From the NCBI GenBank assembly GCA_019745555.1, contig JAIESX010000024.1, positions 1 to 35,092 on the forward strand: a DNA stretch of 35,092 nt, in the 5' to 3' direction. The translations under genes and the position numbers were made by a program. How positions within the stretch are numbered: the first letter of the stretch is position 1; each line of letters begins with the position of its first letter. Below, one piece after another: positions 15,918 through 23,435 of this stretch. Below the pieces are notes generated by a model, which made no database searches, was not told where the DNA came from, and was given only the letters and a program-made list of their open reading frames with translations. Source of the DNA: Burkholderiaceae bacterium. Its GTDB lineage: Bacteria > Pseudomonadota > Gammaproteobacteria > Burkholderiales > Burkholderiaceae_C.

Positions 15918-16304
15918 ATGAAGCTCGCACCATACGCCTACGTGGACGACACCCCCTTCACGACCACGCCTGAACAACTTCTGGCCCGCCTCGGACCGCC
16001 GCGGCGACGGGCGCGCAACGATGTGCAGCTCGACGAGCTGGACTATGGCCACACGGTCTACCGCTTCCAGGACAGCGGCCGGCTCGAAGAGGTGACACGG
16101 CGCACACCCGTGCTGCATCTGGAGCAGGTGGCCGTGCCGTTTGCGGCGCTGGCGGGTTTCATCCGCAGCCAGGACCCGGAGGCTTTCGAGCGCGCGGGCT
16201 TTCTCGTCAGCCCGCGCTATGGCCTGGCCTTCGTGCCGCGCGAGCCGGACTGGGTCACGGCCCTGGCCGCGCACTGCATCCCGACCTGGCGGGCACTTGC
16301 CTAG
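15918..16304 (+). CDS. Hypothetical protein
   Basis: This 128-residue soluble protein belongs to no family I recognise. It has no signal peptide or membrane segment. It is rich in charged residues near RRRARNDVQLDELDY (about 30-45) and ends in a hydrophobic stretch with CIPTW. Codon use matches its neighbours, and it begins nine bases after the patatin gene, so it is probably real and in the same operon. Its stop TAG shares the four bases CTAG with the stop of ppk2 on the other strand, so the two genes converge with a four-base overlap. Confidence 0.72.
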   Translation: MKLAPYAYVDDTPFTTTPEQLLARLGPPRRRARNDVQLDELDYGHTVYRFQDSGRLEEVTRRTPVLHLEQVAVPFAALAGFIRSQDPEAFERAGFLVSPRYGLAFVPREPDWVTALAAHCIPTWRALA

Positions 16305-17137
16305 ACCTTGAAAGGCGCAATCGGCTTGAGCGCGGTGCCGAAGGTTTCACGCAGGGGTGGGTGACCCAGGGGCGCGAAGGACATGCGGGTCTGCGGCACC
16401 TTGCGGTCCGGGATGTGGTCGAGCAGGTGGCGGATCAGCGTCAGCCGGCCGCGCCGCTGGTCGTTGAAGTCCACCAGCACCCAGGGCGTCTGCTTGTGGT
16501 GGGTGGCCTTGAGCATGGCGTCACGTGCCTTGCCGTACTCCGCGTACTTGGTGCGCGCCTGCACGTCGATGGGGCTGAGCTTCCAGCGCTTGAGCGGGTC
16601 GGCCACCCGCTCGGCAAAGCGCTCCTCCTGCTGCGCCTGGTCCACCGTGAGCCAGTACTTGAAGAGCAGGATGCCGTCGTCCACCAGCATGCGCTCGAAC
16701 ACCGGCGCCTGCTTGAGGAAGGCCTCGGTCTCGGCCTCGGTGCAGAAGCCCATCACGCGCTCGACCCCGGCGCGGTTGTACCAGCTGCGGTCGAACAGCA
16801 CGATCTCGCCCGCCGCCGGCAGATGCGGCACATAACGCTGGAAATACCACTGCGTTTTCTCGCGCTCGCTGGGCTTGCCCAGGGCCACCGTGTGGCACTG
16901 GCGCGGGTTCAGCGTGTCGGAGATGGCCGCAATCACGCCGCCCTTGCCCGCGGTGTCGCGCCCCTCGACCACCACCACCAGGCGCTTGCCCGTGTGCTGC
17001 AACCAGCGCGCCAGGTCGTTGAGCTCCAGCTGCAGGGCCTCGAGCTGCTCGGCATAGGCATCCTTGCCGAGCTTGTCGGCCTTGTCGCGCTTGGCGTCTT
17101 TGCTGTCCTTGGGCTTGGCGTCTTTGGCTTTTTTCAT
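16301..17137 (-). CDS. ppk2: Polyphosphate kinase 2
   Basis: This 278-residue protein starts at 17137 (MKKAKDAK); a longer start at 17176 is in frame but less likely. PPK2 uses polyphosphate to phosphorylate nucleotides, or the reverse, in the cytoplasm. It has Walker A GRDTAGKGG at 59-67, Walker B and lid region LFDRSWYNRAGVERVMGF at about 114-131, and LLFKYWLTVDQAQQEERF after it. The Lys-rich N-terminus (first 25 residues) may bind polyphosphate. It is a single-domain PPK2. The subclass, and so the preference for AMP, ADP or GDP, is not safely readable. It probably shares a transcript with the SSB-like gene that starts at 17542. Confidence 0.93.
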   Translation of the reverse strand: MKKAKDAKPKDSKDAKRDKADKLGKDAYAEQLEALQLELNDLARWLQHTGKRLVVVVEGRDTAGKGGVIAAISDTLNPRQCHTVALGKPSEREKTQWYFQRYVPHLPAAGEIVLFDRSWYNRAGVERVMGFCTEAETEAFLKQAPVFERMLVDDGILLFKYWLTVDQAQQEERFAERVADPLKRWKLSPIDVQARTKYAEYGKARDAMLKATHHKQTPWVLVDFNDQRRGRLTLIRHLLDHIPDRKVPQTRMSFAPLGHPPLRETFGTALKPIAPFKV

Positions 17138-17197
17138 CGCTGCATCGTAGTGCAGGAAGAATGCGGGCTCAAGCACGTACCAACGACGAGCTGACCT

Positions 17198-17542
17198 TCA
17201 GGCGCCTGTAGGCGCGTTGCCGTCCAGTGCCGCGCGCTTGCGCTCCACCTGGTAGACCGTCAGCACCTGGCTGGCCACCAGGTCCAGCGCGGGCCGGGTG
17301 TTGCCCTGCTTGTCGGTCCAGACCTTGGGGGTCAGCGCGCCGGTCAGCGCCAGCGTGTCACCCTCGTCCAGCGCCAGCAGGGCCGCGCAGGCTTCGGGTG
17401 CAAAGGCGATCACATTGACGATCAAGGGTTCGCCTTCGCCGGGCTGGGCTTTCACCTTGGCGAGGACGAAGGTGGTGTCGTTCTTGCCCTGGCGCTGTTC
17501 TGCCAGGCTGAACAGGGTGCCGGTGATGAGGGCTTCGATCAT
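17198..17542 (-). CDS. SSB-like single-stranded DNA-binding OB-fold protein
   Basis: This 114-residue protein has the SSB pattern: an N-terminal strand MIEALITGTLF, FVLAKVKA, LIVNVIAFAPEA, GDTLALTGALTPKVWTDKQGNTRPALDLVASQVL. It is shorter than housekeeping SSB (about 150-180) and lacks the acidic DDDIPF-type tail that recruits partners. It may therefore be an accessory SSB, a PriB-like protein, or an OB-fold protein of prophage origin. An AGGAA ribosome site precedes the ATG. The stop lies 60 bases before ppk2 starts on the same strand. Confidence 0.75.
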   Translation of the reverse strand: MIEALITGTLFSLAEQRQGKNDTTFVLAKVKAQPGEGEPLIVNVIAFAPEACAALLALDEGDTLALTGALTPKVWTDKQGNTRPALDLVASQVLTVYQVERKRAALDGNAPTGA

Positions 17543-17664
17543 GGGGTTCCTGGGAGTTGAGGGGGATTGTCAGGGAAGCAGCCGGAGTGCGGGGGAAAAG
17601 ACCTGGCTGCTGGCGGCCAGTAGCAGTTATTCACGTGATCTGCAGGTGGCGCTGCGTGGCACAC

Positions 17665-17676
17665 TCACGATCGTGA
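17665..17676. promoter_or_regulatory. TCACGATCGTGA palindrome before the GNAT gene
   Basis: This perfect 12-bp dyad is 21 bases before the acetyltransferase start. A shorter dyad with the same ends, TCACGTGA, lies at 17631-17638. They may be paired operators; no regulator can be named. Confidence 0.4.
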
Positions 17677-17697
17677 ATATTTCGATACAAAGTCGTC

Positions 17698-18171
17698 ATG
17701 GAGATTCGTCGATTTAGATTCGGTGATGAAGTCACTCTCTTTGACGTTTTCTTCACTGCGGTCCACGAAGTGGCTGCGCGTGACTACTCGCCCGAGCAAA
17801 TCGACGCTTGGGCACCTGTGGATCTTGATTTGGAAGAATGGATCGATCGAATTCGGAGAAACCGTCCTTTCGTTGCCGAACTTGACGATGAGATCGTCGG
17901 TTATGCGGATATTCAGCCCAGTGGTTATATCGACCAATTCTTTGTATCGGGGAGTCATCCGCGAAGAGGAGTCGGGACCATGCTGATGGCGCGCCTTCAT
18001 CAGGAGGCAATCTCTCTTGGTCTTAAAGAGCTGACATCTGACGTCAGCAAGACAGCTGAGCCCTTTTTTCTTCGACACGGTTTTCAGGTTGTTGAGCGAC
18101 GATTCCCAGTTCGCCGTGGTGTGATGCTTGAAAACGCCTTGATGTGTAAGAAGTTGAAGCGCGGCATCTGA
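17698..18171 (+). CDS. GNAT-family N-acetyltransferase
   Basis: This 157-residue protein transfers an acetyl group from acetyl-CoA to an amine. The coenzyme A-binding motif A is visible as FVSGSHPRRGVGTMLMARL near 84-102 (R-R-G-V-G-T), preceded by the beta-4 strand GYIDQFFV. The C-terminal FFLRHGFQVVERR is the usual motif B, typical of YafP/ElaA-type members. By my count bases 17701-17760 are 26/60 G+C, well below the flanking genes, so the gene was probably acquired laterally. The substrate is unknown. Its own palindromic upstream sites suggest separate control. Confidence 0.9.
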   Translation: MEIRRFRFGDEVTLFDVFFTAVHEVAARDYSPEQIDAWAPVDLDLEEWIDRIRRNRPFVAELDDEIVGYADIQPSGYIDQFFVSGSHPRRGVGTMLMARLHQEAISLGLKELTSDVSKTAEPFFLRHGFQVVERRFPVRRGVMLENALMCKKLKRGI

Positions 18172-18241
18172 CCGCTTTGGGTTGTTAAGAGCCATACACC
18201 TTGTGCTGTAGACCAGTCCAGCGAGCCGGTCCGCTCCCTCA

Positions 18242-18257
18242 TACGCCGTCCGGCGTA
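18242..18257. promoter_or_regulatory. TACGCCG-N2-CGGCGTA palindrome upstream of urtA
   Basis: This is a perfect 7-bp inverted repeat around TC. With the flanking A and T the arms reach 8 bp (18241-18258). The element also occurs at 12643 before the TonB receptor with 15/16 identity. Its centre (18249.5) is about 43 bases before the start point predicted from TAGAGT at 18281-18286, the position used by LuxR-family activators that touch the -35 region. Confidence 0.6.
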
Positions 18258-18286
18258 TTTCATCTTCCCCCGCCCATCCCTAGAGT
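18258..18286 (+). promoter_or_regulatory. Possible sigma-70 promoter of urtA
   Basis: TAGAGT at 18281-18286 is a plausible -10 box. The hexamer 17 bases upstream, TTTCAT at 18258-18263, is a poor -35 and abuts the palindrome, as at activator-dependent promoters. The start would be near 18293, leaving a leader of about 70 bases. This is a weak prediction on its own. Confidence 0.4.
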
Positions 18287-18364
18287 GACTCCATCGCCGT
18301 CCCCAGGCCGTTTCCCCGGCCGGGCGCGGCGAGACGGTTTGTTCAACCACCTGGAGTCACACAC

Positions 18365-19651
18365 ATGCAACGTCGTTTCACCCTCAAGGCGCTGGCTGCC
18401 GCCACCGCCGTTTCCACGCTGGGCCTGGCCTCCATGGCCGCCCATGCCGCCGACACCATCAAGGTCGGCGTGCTGCACAGCCTGTCGGGCACCATGGCCA
18501 TTTCCGAGACCGTCCTCAAGGACACCGTGCTCATGGCCATCGACGAGATCAACGCCAAGGGCGGCGTGCTGGGCAAGAAGCTCGAGCCCGTGGTGGTGGA
18601 CCCGGCCTCCAACTGGCCGCTGTTTGCCGAGAAGACCAAGCAGCTGCTGGGCCAGGACAAGGTGGCGGTGATCTTCGGCTGCTGGACCTCGGTGTCGCGC
18701 AAGTCGGTGCTGCCGGTCGTGGAGGAAATGAACGGCCTGCTGTTCTACCCCGTGCAGTACGAGGGTGAGGAGCTGTCCAAGAACGTGTTCTACACGGGTG
18801 CCGCACCCAATCAGCAGGCCATCCCCGCGGTGGACTACCTGATGAGCAAGGACGGCGGCTCGGCCAAGCGCTGGGTGCTGCTGGGCACGGACTACGTCTA
18901 CCCCCGCACCACCAACAAGATCCTGCGCGCCTACCTCAAGAGCAAGGGCGTGGCCGACAAGGACATCGACGAGAAGTACACCCCCTTCGGCCACAGCGAC
19001 TACCAGACCATCGTGGCCGACATCAAGAAGTTCGCCGCCGGTGGCAAGACCGCCGTGGTGTCCACCATCAACGGCGACTCCAACGTGCCCTTCTACAAGG
19101 AACTGGGCAACGCCGGCCTGAAGGCCAAGGACGTGCCGGTCGTCGCCTTCTCCGTGGGTGAGGAGGAGCTGCGCGGCGTGGACACCAAGCCGCTGGTGGG
19201 CCACCTGGCGGCCTGGAACTACTTCATGTCCATCAAGAACCCCACCAACGATGCCTTCATCAAGCAGTGGGCCGCCTACGCCAAGGCCAAGAACATCCCG
19301 GGCCACAAGGACAAGCCGCTGACCAATGACCCGATGGAAGCCACCTACATCGGCATCCACATGTGGAAGCAGGCCGTCGAGAAGGCCAAGAGCACCGACG
19401 TGGACAAGGTCATCGCCGCCATGGCCGGCCAGACCTTCAAGGCTCCCTCGGGCATCGTGAGCAAGATGGACGAGAAGAACCACCACCTGCACAAGAGCGT
19501 GTTCATCGGCGAGATCAAGGCCGACGGCCAGTTCAATGTGGTGTGGAAGACCCCGGGCCCGGTCAAGGCCAAGCCCTGGAGCCCGTACATCGAGGGCAAT
19601 GACAAGAAGAAGGACGAGCCGGAGAAGGGCGCGGCCGTCGCCAAGAAGTAA
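18365..19651 (+). CDS. urtA: Urea ABC transporter substrate-binding protein
   Basis: This 428-residue periplasmic binding protein captures urea (or short amides in FmdD-like members) for UrtBCDE. The signal peptide is MQRRFTLKALAAATAVSTLG to AAHAA, cut near 29. The mature part has the UrtA/AmiC-type type I fold: IKVGVLHSLSGTMAISETVLKD, then FGCWTSVSRKSVLPVVEEMNGLLFYPVQYEGEE, ENVFYTG-like KNVFYTGAAPNQQ, and MEATYIGIHMWKQAVEKA. The Lys-rich tail is a local extension. GGAG eight bases before the ATG is a good ribosome site. It is the first gene of the cluster and, as usual for binding proteins, is separated from the rest by hairpins. Confidence 0.95.
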   Translation: MQRRFTLKALAAATAVSTLGLASMAAHAADTIKVGVLHSLSGTMAISETVLKDTVLMAIDEINAKGGVLGKKLEPVVVDPASNWPLFAEKTKQLLGQDKVAVIFGCWTSVSRKSVLPVVEEMNGLLFYPVQYEGEELSKNVFYTGAAPNQQAIPAVDYLMSKDGGSAKRWVLLGTDYVYPRTTNKILRAYLKSKGVADKDIDEKYTPFGHSDYQTIVADIKKFAAGGKTAVVSTINGDSNVPFYKELGNAGLKAKDVPVVAFSVGEEELRGVDTKPLVGHLAAWNYFMSIKNPTNDAFIKQWAAYAKAKNIPGHKDKPLTNDPMEATYIGIHMWKQAVEKAKSTDVDKVIAAMAGQTFKAPSGIVSKMDEKNHHLHKSVFIGEIKADGQFNVVWKTPGPVKAKPWSPYIEGNDKKKDEPEKGAAVAKK

Positions 19652-19684
19652 TAAGACGCCCCCCGAAGCGGCCTGCGGCCACCT

Positions 19685-19798
19685 CCCCCCACTGGGGGGC
19701 GGCGCGACCGCTTGGGAGCGGCCCTGCGCAGCGTGCCCTCGTCTGAGGGTGTAGCGGGCGCAGGGGTTTGCAACGTGGGCATGGCCCGCCATGCCCAC
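19685..19798. repeat. Two strong hairpins between urtA and urtB
   Basis: CCCCCC at 19685-19690 pairs with GGGGGG at 19694-19699 across ACT. GTGGGCATGG at 19775-19784 pairs perfectly with CCATGCCCAC at 19789-19798 across a 4-base loop. Neither has a T-tract. They probably protect the 3' end of urtA mRNA or lower expression of urtB onward, giving an excess of binding protein. The sequence resembles dispersed intergenic repeats of Comamonadaceae (established impression, not searched). Confidence 0.6.
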
Positions 19799-19814
19799 CT
19801 TACAGACCCACGTC

Positions 19815-21389
19815 ATGATTCGAAGTTACTTGCTGTCACTCGCCGCACTGCTGCTCGCGGCACCCGCCCAGGCCCTGACGCCCGCAGAGGCGCAGGCCAT
19901 TGCCATCGGCGACACCGATGCCCGCATCACGGCCCTGCAACAGGCCGTGCTGAACCCCGATGAAGGCAAGGTGGCCTTGCTGCAGGCCCTGGCGGACGAC
20001 GCCGTCAAGGTGGCGGGCGGCAAGGTCTACATCGTGCGCGATGACAAGGCAGCGGACGCGGCGACCGGCGAAGCGGTGACGCTACCCGATGACGCCGAGG
20101 ACGTCATCAACAACAACCGCATGCGCGGCGAGATCGACACGGCGCTCGCGGTGCTCAAGCTTTTCAGCCCCGATGCGAAACAGCGCCTGAGTGCGGCACA
20201 GGCCATGCTCAAGGAGCCCGACGCCGGGCGTCTGCCGCTGATCGACAAGGCCCTGGCGGCCGAGCAGGACGAGCGCGTGCGCGGCGTGCTGACGCTGGCG
20301 CGCGCGGCGGTGCTGCTGGAGAGTGCCGACACGTCGCAGCGTCTGGCTGCGGCAACGGCACTGGCCCAAAGCCGGACGCCCGCCACCAAGTTGTTGCTCA
20401 ACCAGCGGCTCGCGGCGGAAGAGGATGCGGGCGTCAAGGCCCAGATCGTCAAGGCCATCCGCGAGATCGACGAGGGCCTGGCCTGGGGCGAGCGTCTGGG
20501 CGCGCTGTTCACCGGCGTGAGCCTGGGCAGCATCCTGCTGCTGGCCGCGCTGGGCCTGGCCATCACCTACGGGCTCATGGGCGTGATCAATATGGCGCAT
20601 GGCGAGCTCATCATGATCGGTGCCTACGCCACCTATGTGGTGCAGGGCCTGTTCCAGAAGTATCTGCCGGCCGTTTTCGACTGGTATCTGGTGGCCGCCG
20701 TACCCGTGGCCTTCATGGCGTCGGCACTCGTGGGCGCGGCGCTGGAGCGCAGCGTGATCCGCTTCCTCTACGGCCGCCCGCTGGAGACCCTGCTGGCCAC
20801 CTGGGGCATCAGCCTGGTGCTCATGCAGGCGGTGCGCTCGCTGTTCGGCGCACAGAACGTGGCGGTGGAAAACCCGGCCTGGATGAGCGGGGGCTGGCTG
20901 GTGCTGCCCAATCTCATGCTGCCTTACAACCGCCTGGTCATCATTGCCTTTGCCGCGGCCGTGCTGATCGGCATGGCCCTGCTGATCGGCCGCACGCGCC
21001 TGGGCCTGTTCGTGCGCGGGGTTACGCAGAACCGGCCCATTGCCTCCTGCATGGGGGTGAACACCGCGCGGGTGGACACCTATGCCTTCGCGCTGGGTTC
21101 GGGCGTGGCCGGGCTGGCGGGCTGTGCCTTGAGCCAGATCGGCAACGTCGGCCCCGATCTGGGCCAAGGCTACATCGTCGACTCCTTCATGGTCGTGGTG
21201 CTGGGCGGCGTGGGCCAGCTGGCCGGCACGGTCTATGCCGCGCTGGGCCTGGGCGTGCTCAACAAATTTCTCGAAGGCTGGACGGGCGCAGTACTGGCCA
21301 AGATCGCCGTGCTGGTCTTCATCATCATCTTCATCCAGAAGCGTCCGCAGGGCATCTTTGCCATGAAGGGCCGCAGCGCGGAAGCCTGA
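19815..21389 (+). CDS. urtB: Urea ABC transporter permease UrtB
   Basis: This 524-residue protein starts at the ATG at 19815. The ATG at 19791 is in frame but lies inside a hairpin and would add residues before the signal peptide. Residues 1-20 are a signal (MIRSYLLSLAALLLAAPAQA). About 180 residues of helical periplasmic domain follow, as in other UrtB proteins (ALTPAEAQAIAIGDTDARI, then DDAEDVINNNRMRGEIDTAL). The LivH-type permease begins near 225 (GVSLGSILLLAALGLAITYGLMGVINMAHGE). With UrtC it forms the urea channel in the inner membrane. No strong ribosome site is seen. It stops three bases before urtC starts. Confidence 0.94.
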   Translation: MIRSYLLSLAALLLAAPAQALTPAEAQAIAIGDTDARITALQQAVLNPDEGKVALLQALADDAVKVAGGKVYIVRDDKAADAATGEAVTLPDDAEDVINNNRMRGEIDTALAVLKLFSPDAKQRLSAAQAMLKEPDAGRLPLIDKALAAEQDERVRGVLTLARAAVLLESADTSQRLAAATALAQSRTPATKLLLNQRLAAEEDAGVKAQIVKAIREIDEGLAWGERLGALFTGVSLGSILLLAALGLAITYGLMGVINMAHGELIMIGAYATYVVQGLFQKYLPAVFDWYLVAAVPVAFMASALVGAALERSVIRFLYGRPLETLLATWGISLVLMQAVRSLFGAQNVAVENPAWMSGGWLVLPNLMLPYNRLVIIAFAAAVLIGMALLIGRTRLGLFVRGVTQNRPIASCMGVNTARVDTYAFALGSGVAGLAGCALSQIGNVGPDLGQGYIVDSFMVVVLGGVGQLAGTVYAALGLGVLNKFLEGWTGAVLAKIAVLVFIIIFIQKRPQGIFAMKGRSAEA

Positions 21390-21392
21390 GTC

Positions 21393-22514
21393 ATGAGCCA
21401 AGTCCAACTTCCCGCCACCGCGCCATTGCTGACCCGCAAGGGCTGGAGCGCCTTCCTCGTCGCGCTGCTCGTGGTCTGCGCGCTGGCGCCCGTGCTCAAC
21501 CTGCTGGTGCCGCAAGGCAGCGTCTTCCACCTCAGCGACTACGCCGTGGCCCTGCTGGGCCGCATCATGTGCTATGCCATCTGCGCGCTGGCCATGGACC
21601 TGATCTGGGGCTATACCGGCATCCTGTCTCTCGGCCACGGTCTGTTCTTCGCGCTCGGCGGTTATGTCATGGGCATGTACCTGATGCGCCAGATCGGCCG
21701 TGACGGCAACTACAAGAGCGATCTGCCGGACTTCATGGTTTTCCTGGACTGGAAGGAACTGCCCTGGCACTGGGCCCTGAGCGACAGCTTCGTCGCCACG
21801 CTGATCCTCATCGTGCTGGTGCCGGGTCTGGTGGCCTTCGTCTTCGGCTACTTCGCCTTCCGCTCGCGCATCAAGGGCGTGTACTTCTCCATCATCACCC
21901 AGGCCATGACCTTCGCGGCCATGCTGCTCTTCTTCCGCAACGAGACGGGCTTCGGCGGCAACAACGGCTTCACCGACTTCAAGCGCATCCTGGGTCTGCC
22001 CATCGCCACGCAGAACATGCGCATGTTCCTCTTCGTGCTGACCGGCCTGACCCTGCTGGGCTTCTTCCTGCTCGCGCGCTGGCTGGTGCGCGCCAAGTTC
22101 GGCCGCGTGCTGCAGGCGATCCGCGACGCCGAGAGCCGCGTCATGTTCTCGGGTTACAACCCCCTGGGCTACAAGCTGGCGATCTGGACCTTGTCGGCTG
22201 TGATGTGCGGCATCGCCGGCGCGCTCTATGTGCCGCAGGTCGGCATCATCAACCCGGGCGAAATGAGCCCGGCCAACTCCATCGAGATCGCCATCTGGGC
22301 CGCGGTCGGCGGGCGGGCCACGCTGATCGGCCCCATCGTCGGCGCCTTCGTGGTCAACGGCGCCAAGAGCTGGCTTACCGTGGCGGCGCCCGAGTTCTGG
22401 CTTTATTTCCTGGGTGGCCTGTTCATCGTGGTCACGCTCTTCCTGCCCGATGGCGTGGTGGGACTCGTGAAGAAACTCAAGGCCCTGTGGGTCGCCAAGG
22501 AGAAGAAGTCATGA
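21393..22514 (+). CDS. urtC: Urea ABC transporter permease UrtC
   Basis: This 373-residue LivM-type permease has about ten membrane segments. Typical segments are CALAMDLIWGYTGILSLGHGLFFALGGYVMGMYLMRQ, TGFGGNNGFTDFKRILG and the cytoplasmic ATPase-contact loop FGRVLQAIRDAESRVMFSGYN. IAIWAAVGGRATLIGPIVGAFVVNG follows near 300. The UrtC-specific insert between the third and fourth helices (GRDGNYKSDLPDFMVFLDWKELPWHWAL) is present, which supports urea rather than branched amino acids. It overlaps urtD by four bases (ATGA). Confidence 0.95.
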   Translation: MSQVQLPATAPLLTRKGWSAFLVALLVVCALAPVLNLLVPQGSVFHLSDYAVALLGRIMCYAICALAMDLIWGYTGILSLGHGLFFALGGYVMGMYLMRQIGRDGNYKSDLPDFMVFLDWKELPWHWALSDSFVATLILIVLVPGLVAFVFGYFAFRSRIKGVYFSIITQAMTFAAMLLFFRNETGFGGNNGFTDFKRILGLPIATQNMRMFLFVLTGLTLLGFFLLARWLVRAKFGRVLQAIRDAESRVMFSGYNPLGYKLAIWTLSAVMCGIAGALYVPQVGIINPGEMSPANSIEIAIWAAVGGRATLIGPIVGAFVVNGAKSWLTVAAPEFWLYFLGGLFIVVTLFLPDGVVGLVKKLKALWVAKEKKS

Positions 22515-23392
22515 CGCCCGATCTGCTGGAACAGGGCGCCAAACGCTACGAGGCCCGCATCGCGGCGCTGGACGCCGCGCGCCTGAACACCGAAGCCGGC
22601 GGCCAGACCGCGAGCTACGGCCGGCTCGTACAGGCCGGCGAAGTGGACGTCACGCATGGTCGCATCCTCTACCTGGAGGATGTGAGCGTGAGCTTCGATG
22701 GCTTCAAGGCCATCAACAAGCTCAGCCTGGACATCGCGCCGGGCGAGCTGCGCTGCATCATCGGCCCCAACGGCGCGGGCAAGACCACGATGATGGACAT
22801 CATCACCGGCAAGACCCGGCCCGACGAGGGCACGGTCTTCTTCGGCTCCACCATCGACCTGCTGCGCCACAGCGAACCCGAGATCGCCCAGCTGGGCATC
22901 GGCCGCAAGTTCCAGAAGCCCACGGTCTTCGAGCAGCTCACGGTGTTCGAGAACCTGGAGCTCGCGCTCAAGACCGACAAGGGCGTGAAGTCCTCCATGT
23001 TCTTCCGTTTGGATTCGGCCCAGAGCGACCGCCTGGCCGAGGTGCTGCACACCATCCACCTCGCCGACAGCGTGACGCGCCAGGCCGGCAACCTGAGCCA
23101 CGGCCAGAAGCAGTGGCTGGAGATCGGCATGCTGCTCATGCAGGATCCCAAGCTGCTGCTGCTCGACGAGCCGGTGGCCGGCATGACCGACGAGGAGACG
23201 GCGCGCACGGCGGAACTCTTCCTCACGCTCAAGGGCAAGCACTCGCTGATGGTGGTGGAGCACGACATGAGCTTCGTCAAGACGATCTCGGAGATCGTGA
23301 CTGTGCTGTGTGATGGGTCTGTTCTTGCCCAAGGGACGCTGGAGGAAGTGCAGGCGGATGAGCGGGTGATTGAGGTTTACCTCGGGAGATGA
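22511..23392 (+). CDS. urtD: Urea ABC transporter ATP-binding protein UrtD
   Basis: This 293-residue ATPase has Walker A GPNGAGKTT near 85-93, Q-loop KFQKPTVFEQLTV, signature LSHGQKQWLEIGMLL, Walker B LLLLDEPVAGM and H-loop VVEHDMSF. LSHGQKQWLEIG in place of LSGGQ is the usual UrtD form. About 50 residues precede the ABC domain, a little longer than many UrtD proteins. It is coupled to urtC by a four-base overlap. The next gene urtE is unusually far away (604 bases) because a long palindromic element separates them. Confidence 0.95.
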   Translation: MTPDLLEQGAKRYEARIAALDAARLNTEAGGQTASYGRLVQAGEVDVTHGRILYLEDVSVSFDGFKAINKLSLDIAPGELRCIIGPNGAGKTTMMDIITGKTRPDEGTVFFGSTIDLLRHSEPEIAQLGIGRKFQKPTVFEQLTVFENLELALKTDKGVKSSMFFRLDSAQSDRLAEVLHTIHLADSVTRQAGNLSHGQKQWLEIGMLLMQDPKLLLLDEPVAGMTDEETARTAELFLTLKGKHSLMVVEHDMSFVKTISEIVTVLCDGSVLAQGTLEEVQADERVIEVYLGR

Positions 23393-23435
23393 TCTTGTTC
23401 ACCTCTCTTCGCTTTGTCTTACACCGTTGCCAGCC

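Noticed and set aside
17656..17672. TGGCAC as a sigma-54 -24 element before the GNAT gene
   Set aside because: No GC dinucleotide stands at the required 12-bp distance.
19791..19814. Upstream ATG start for urtB
   Set aside because: It sits in the stem of a perfect hairpin and would add residues before an otherwise normal signal peptide.
18260..19816. 518-residue antisense frame over urtA
   Set aside because: Shadow of a clear urtA gene; His/Val/Leu-rich with no domain.
20082..21770. 562-residue antisense frame over urtB and urtC
   Set aside because: It mirrors strongly supported urea permease genes and has no domain or ribosome site.
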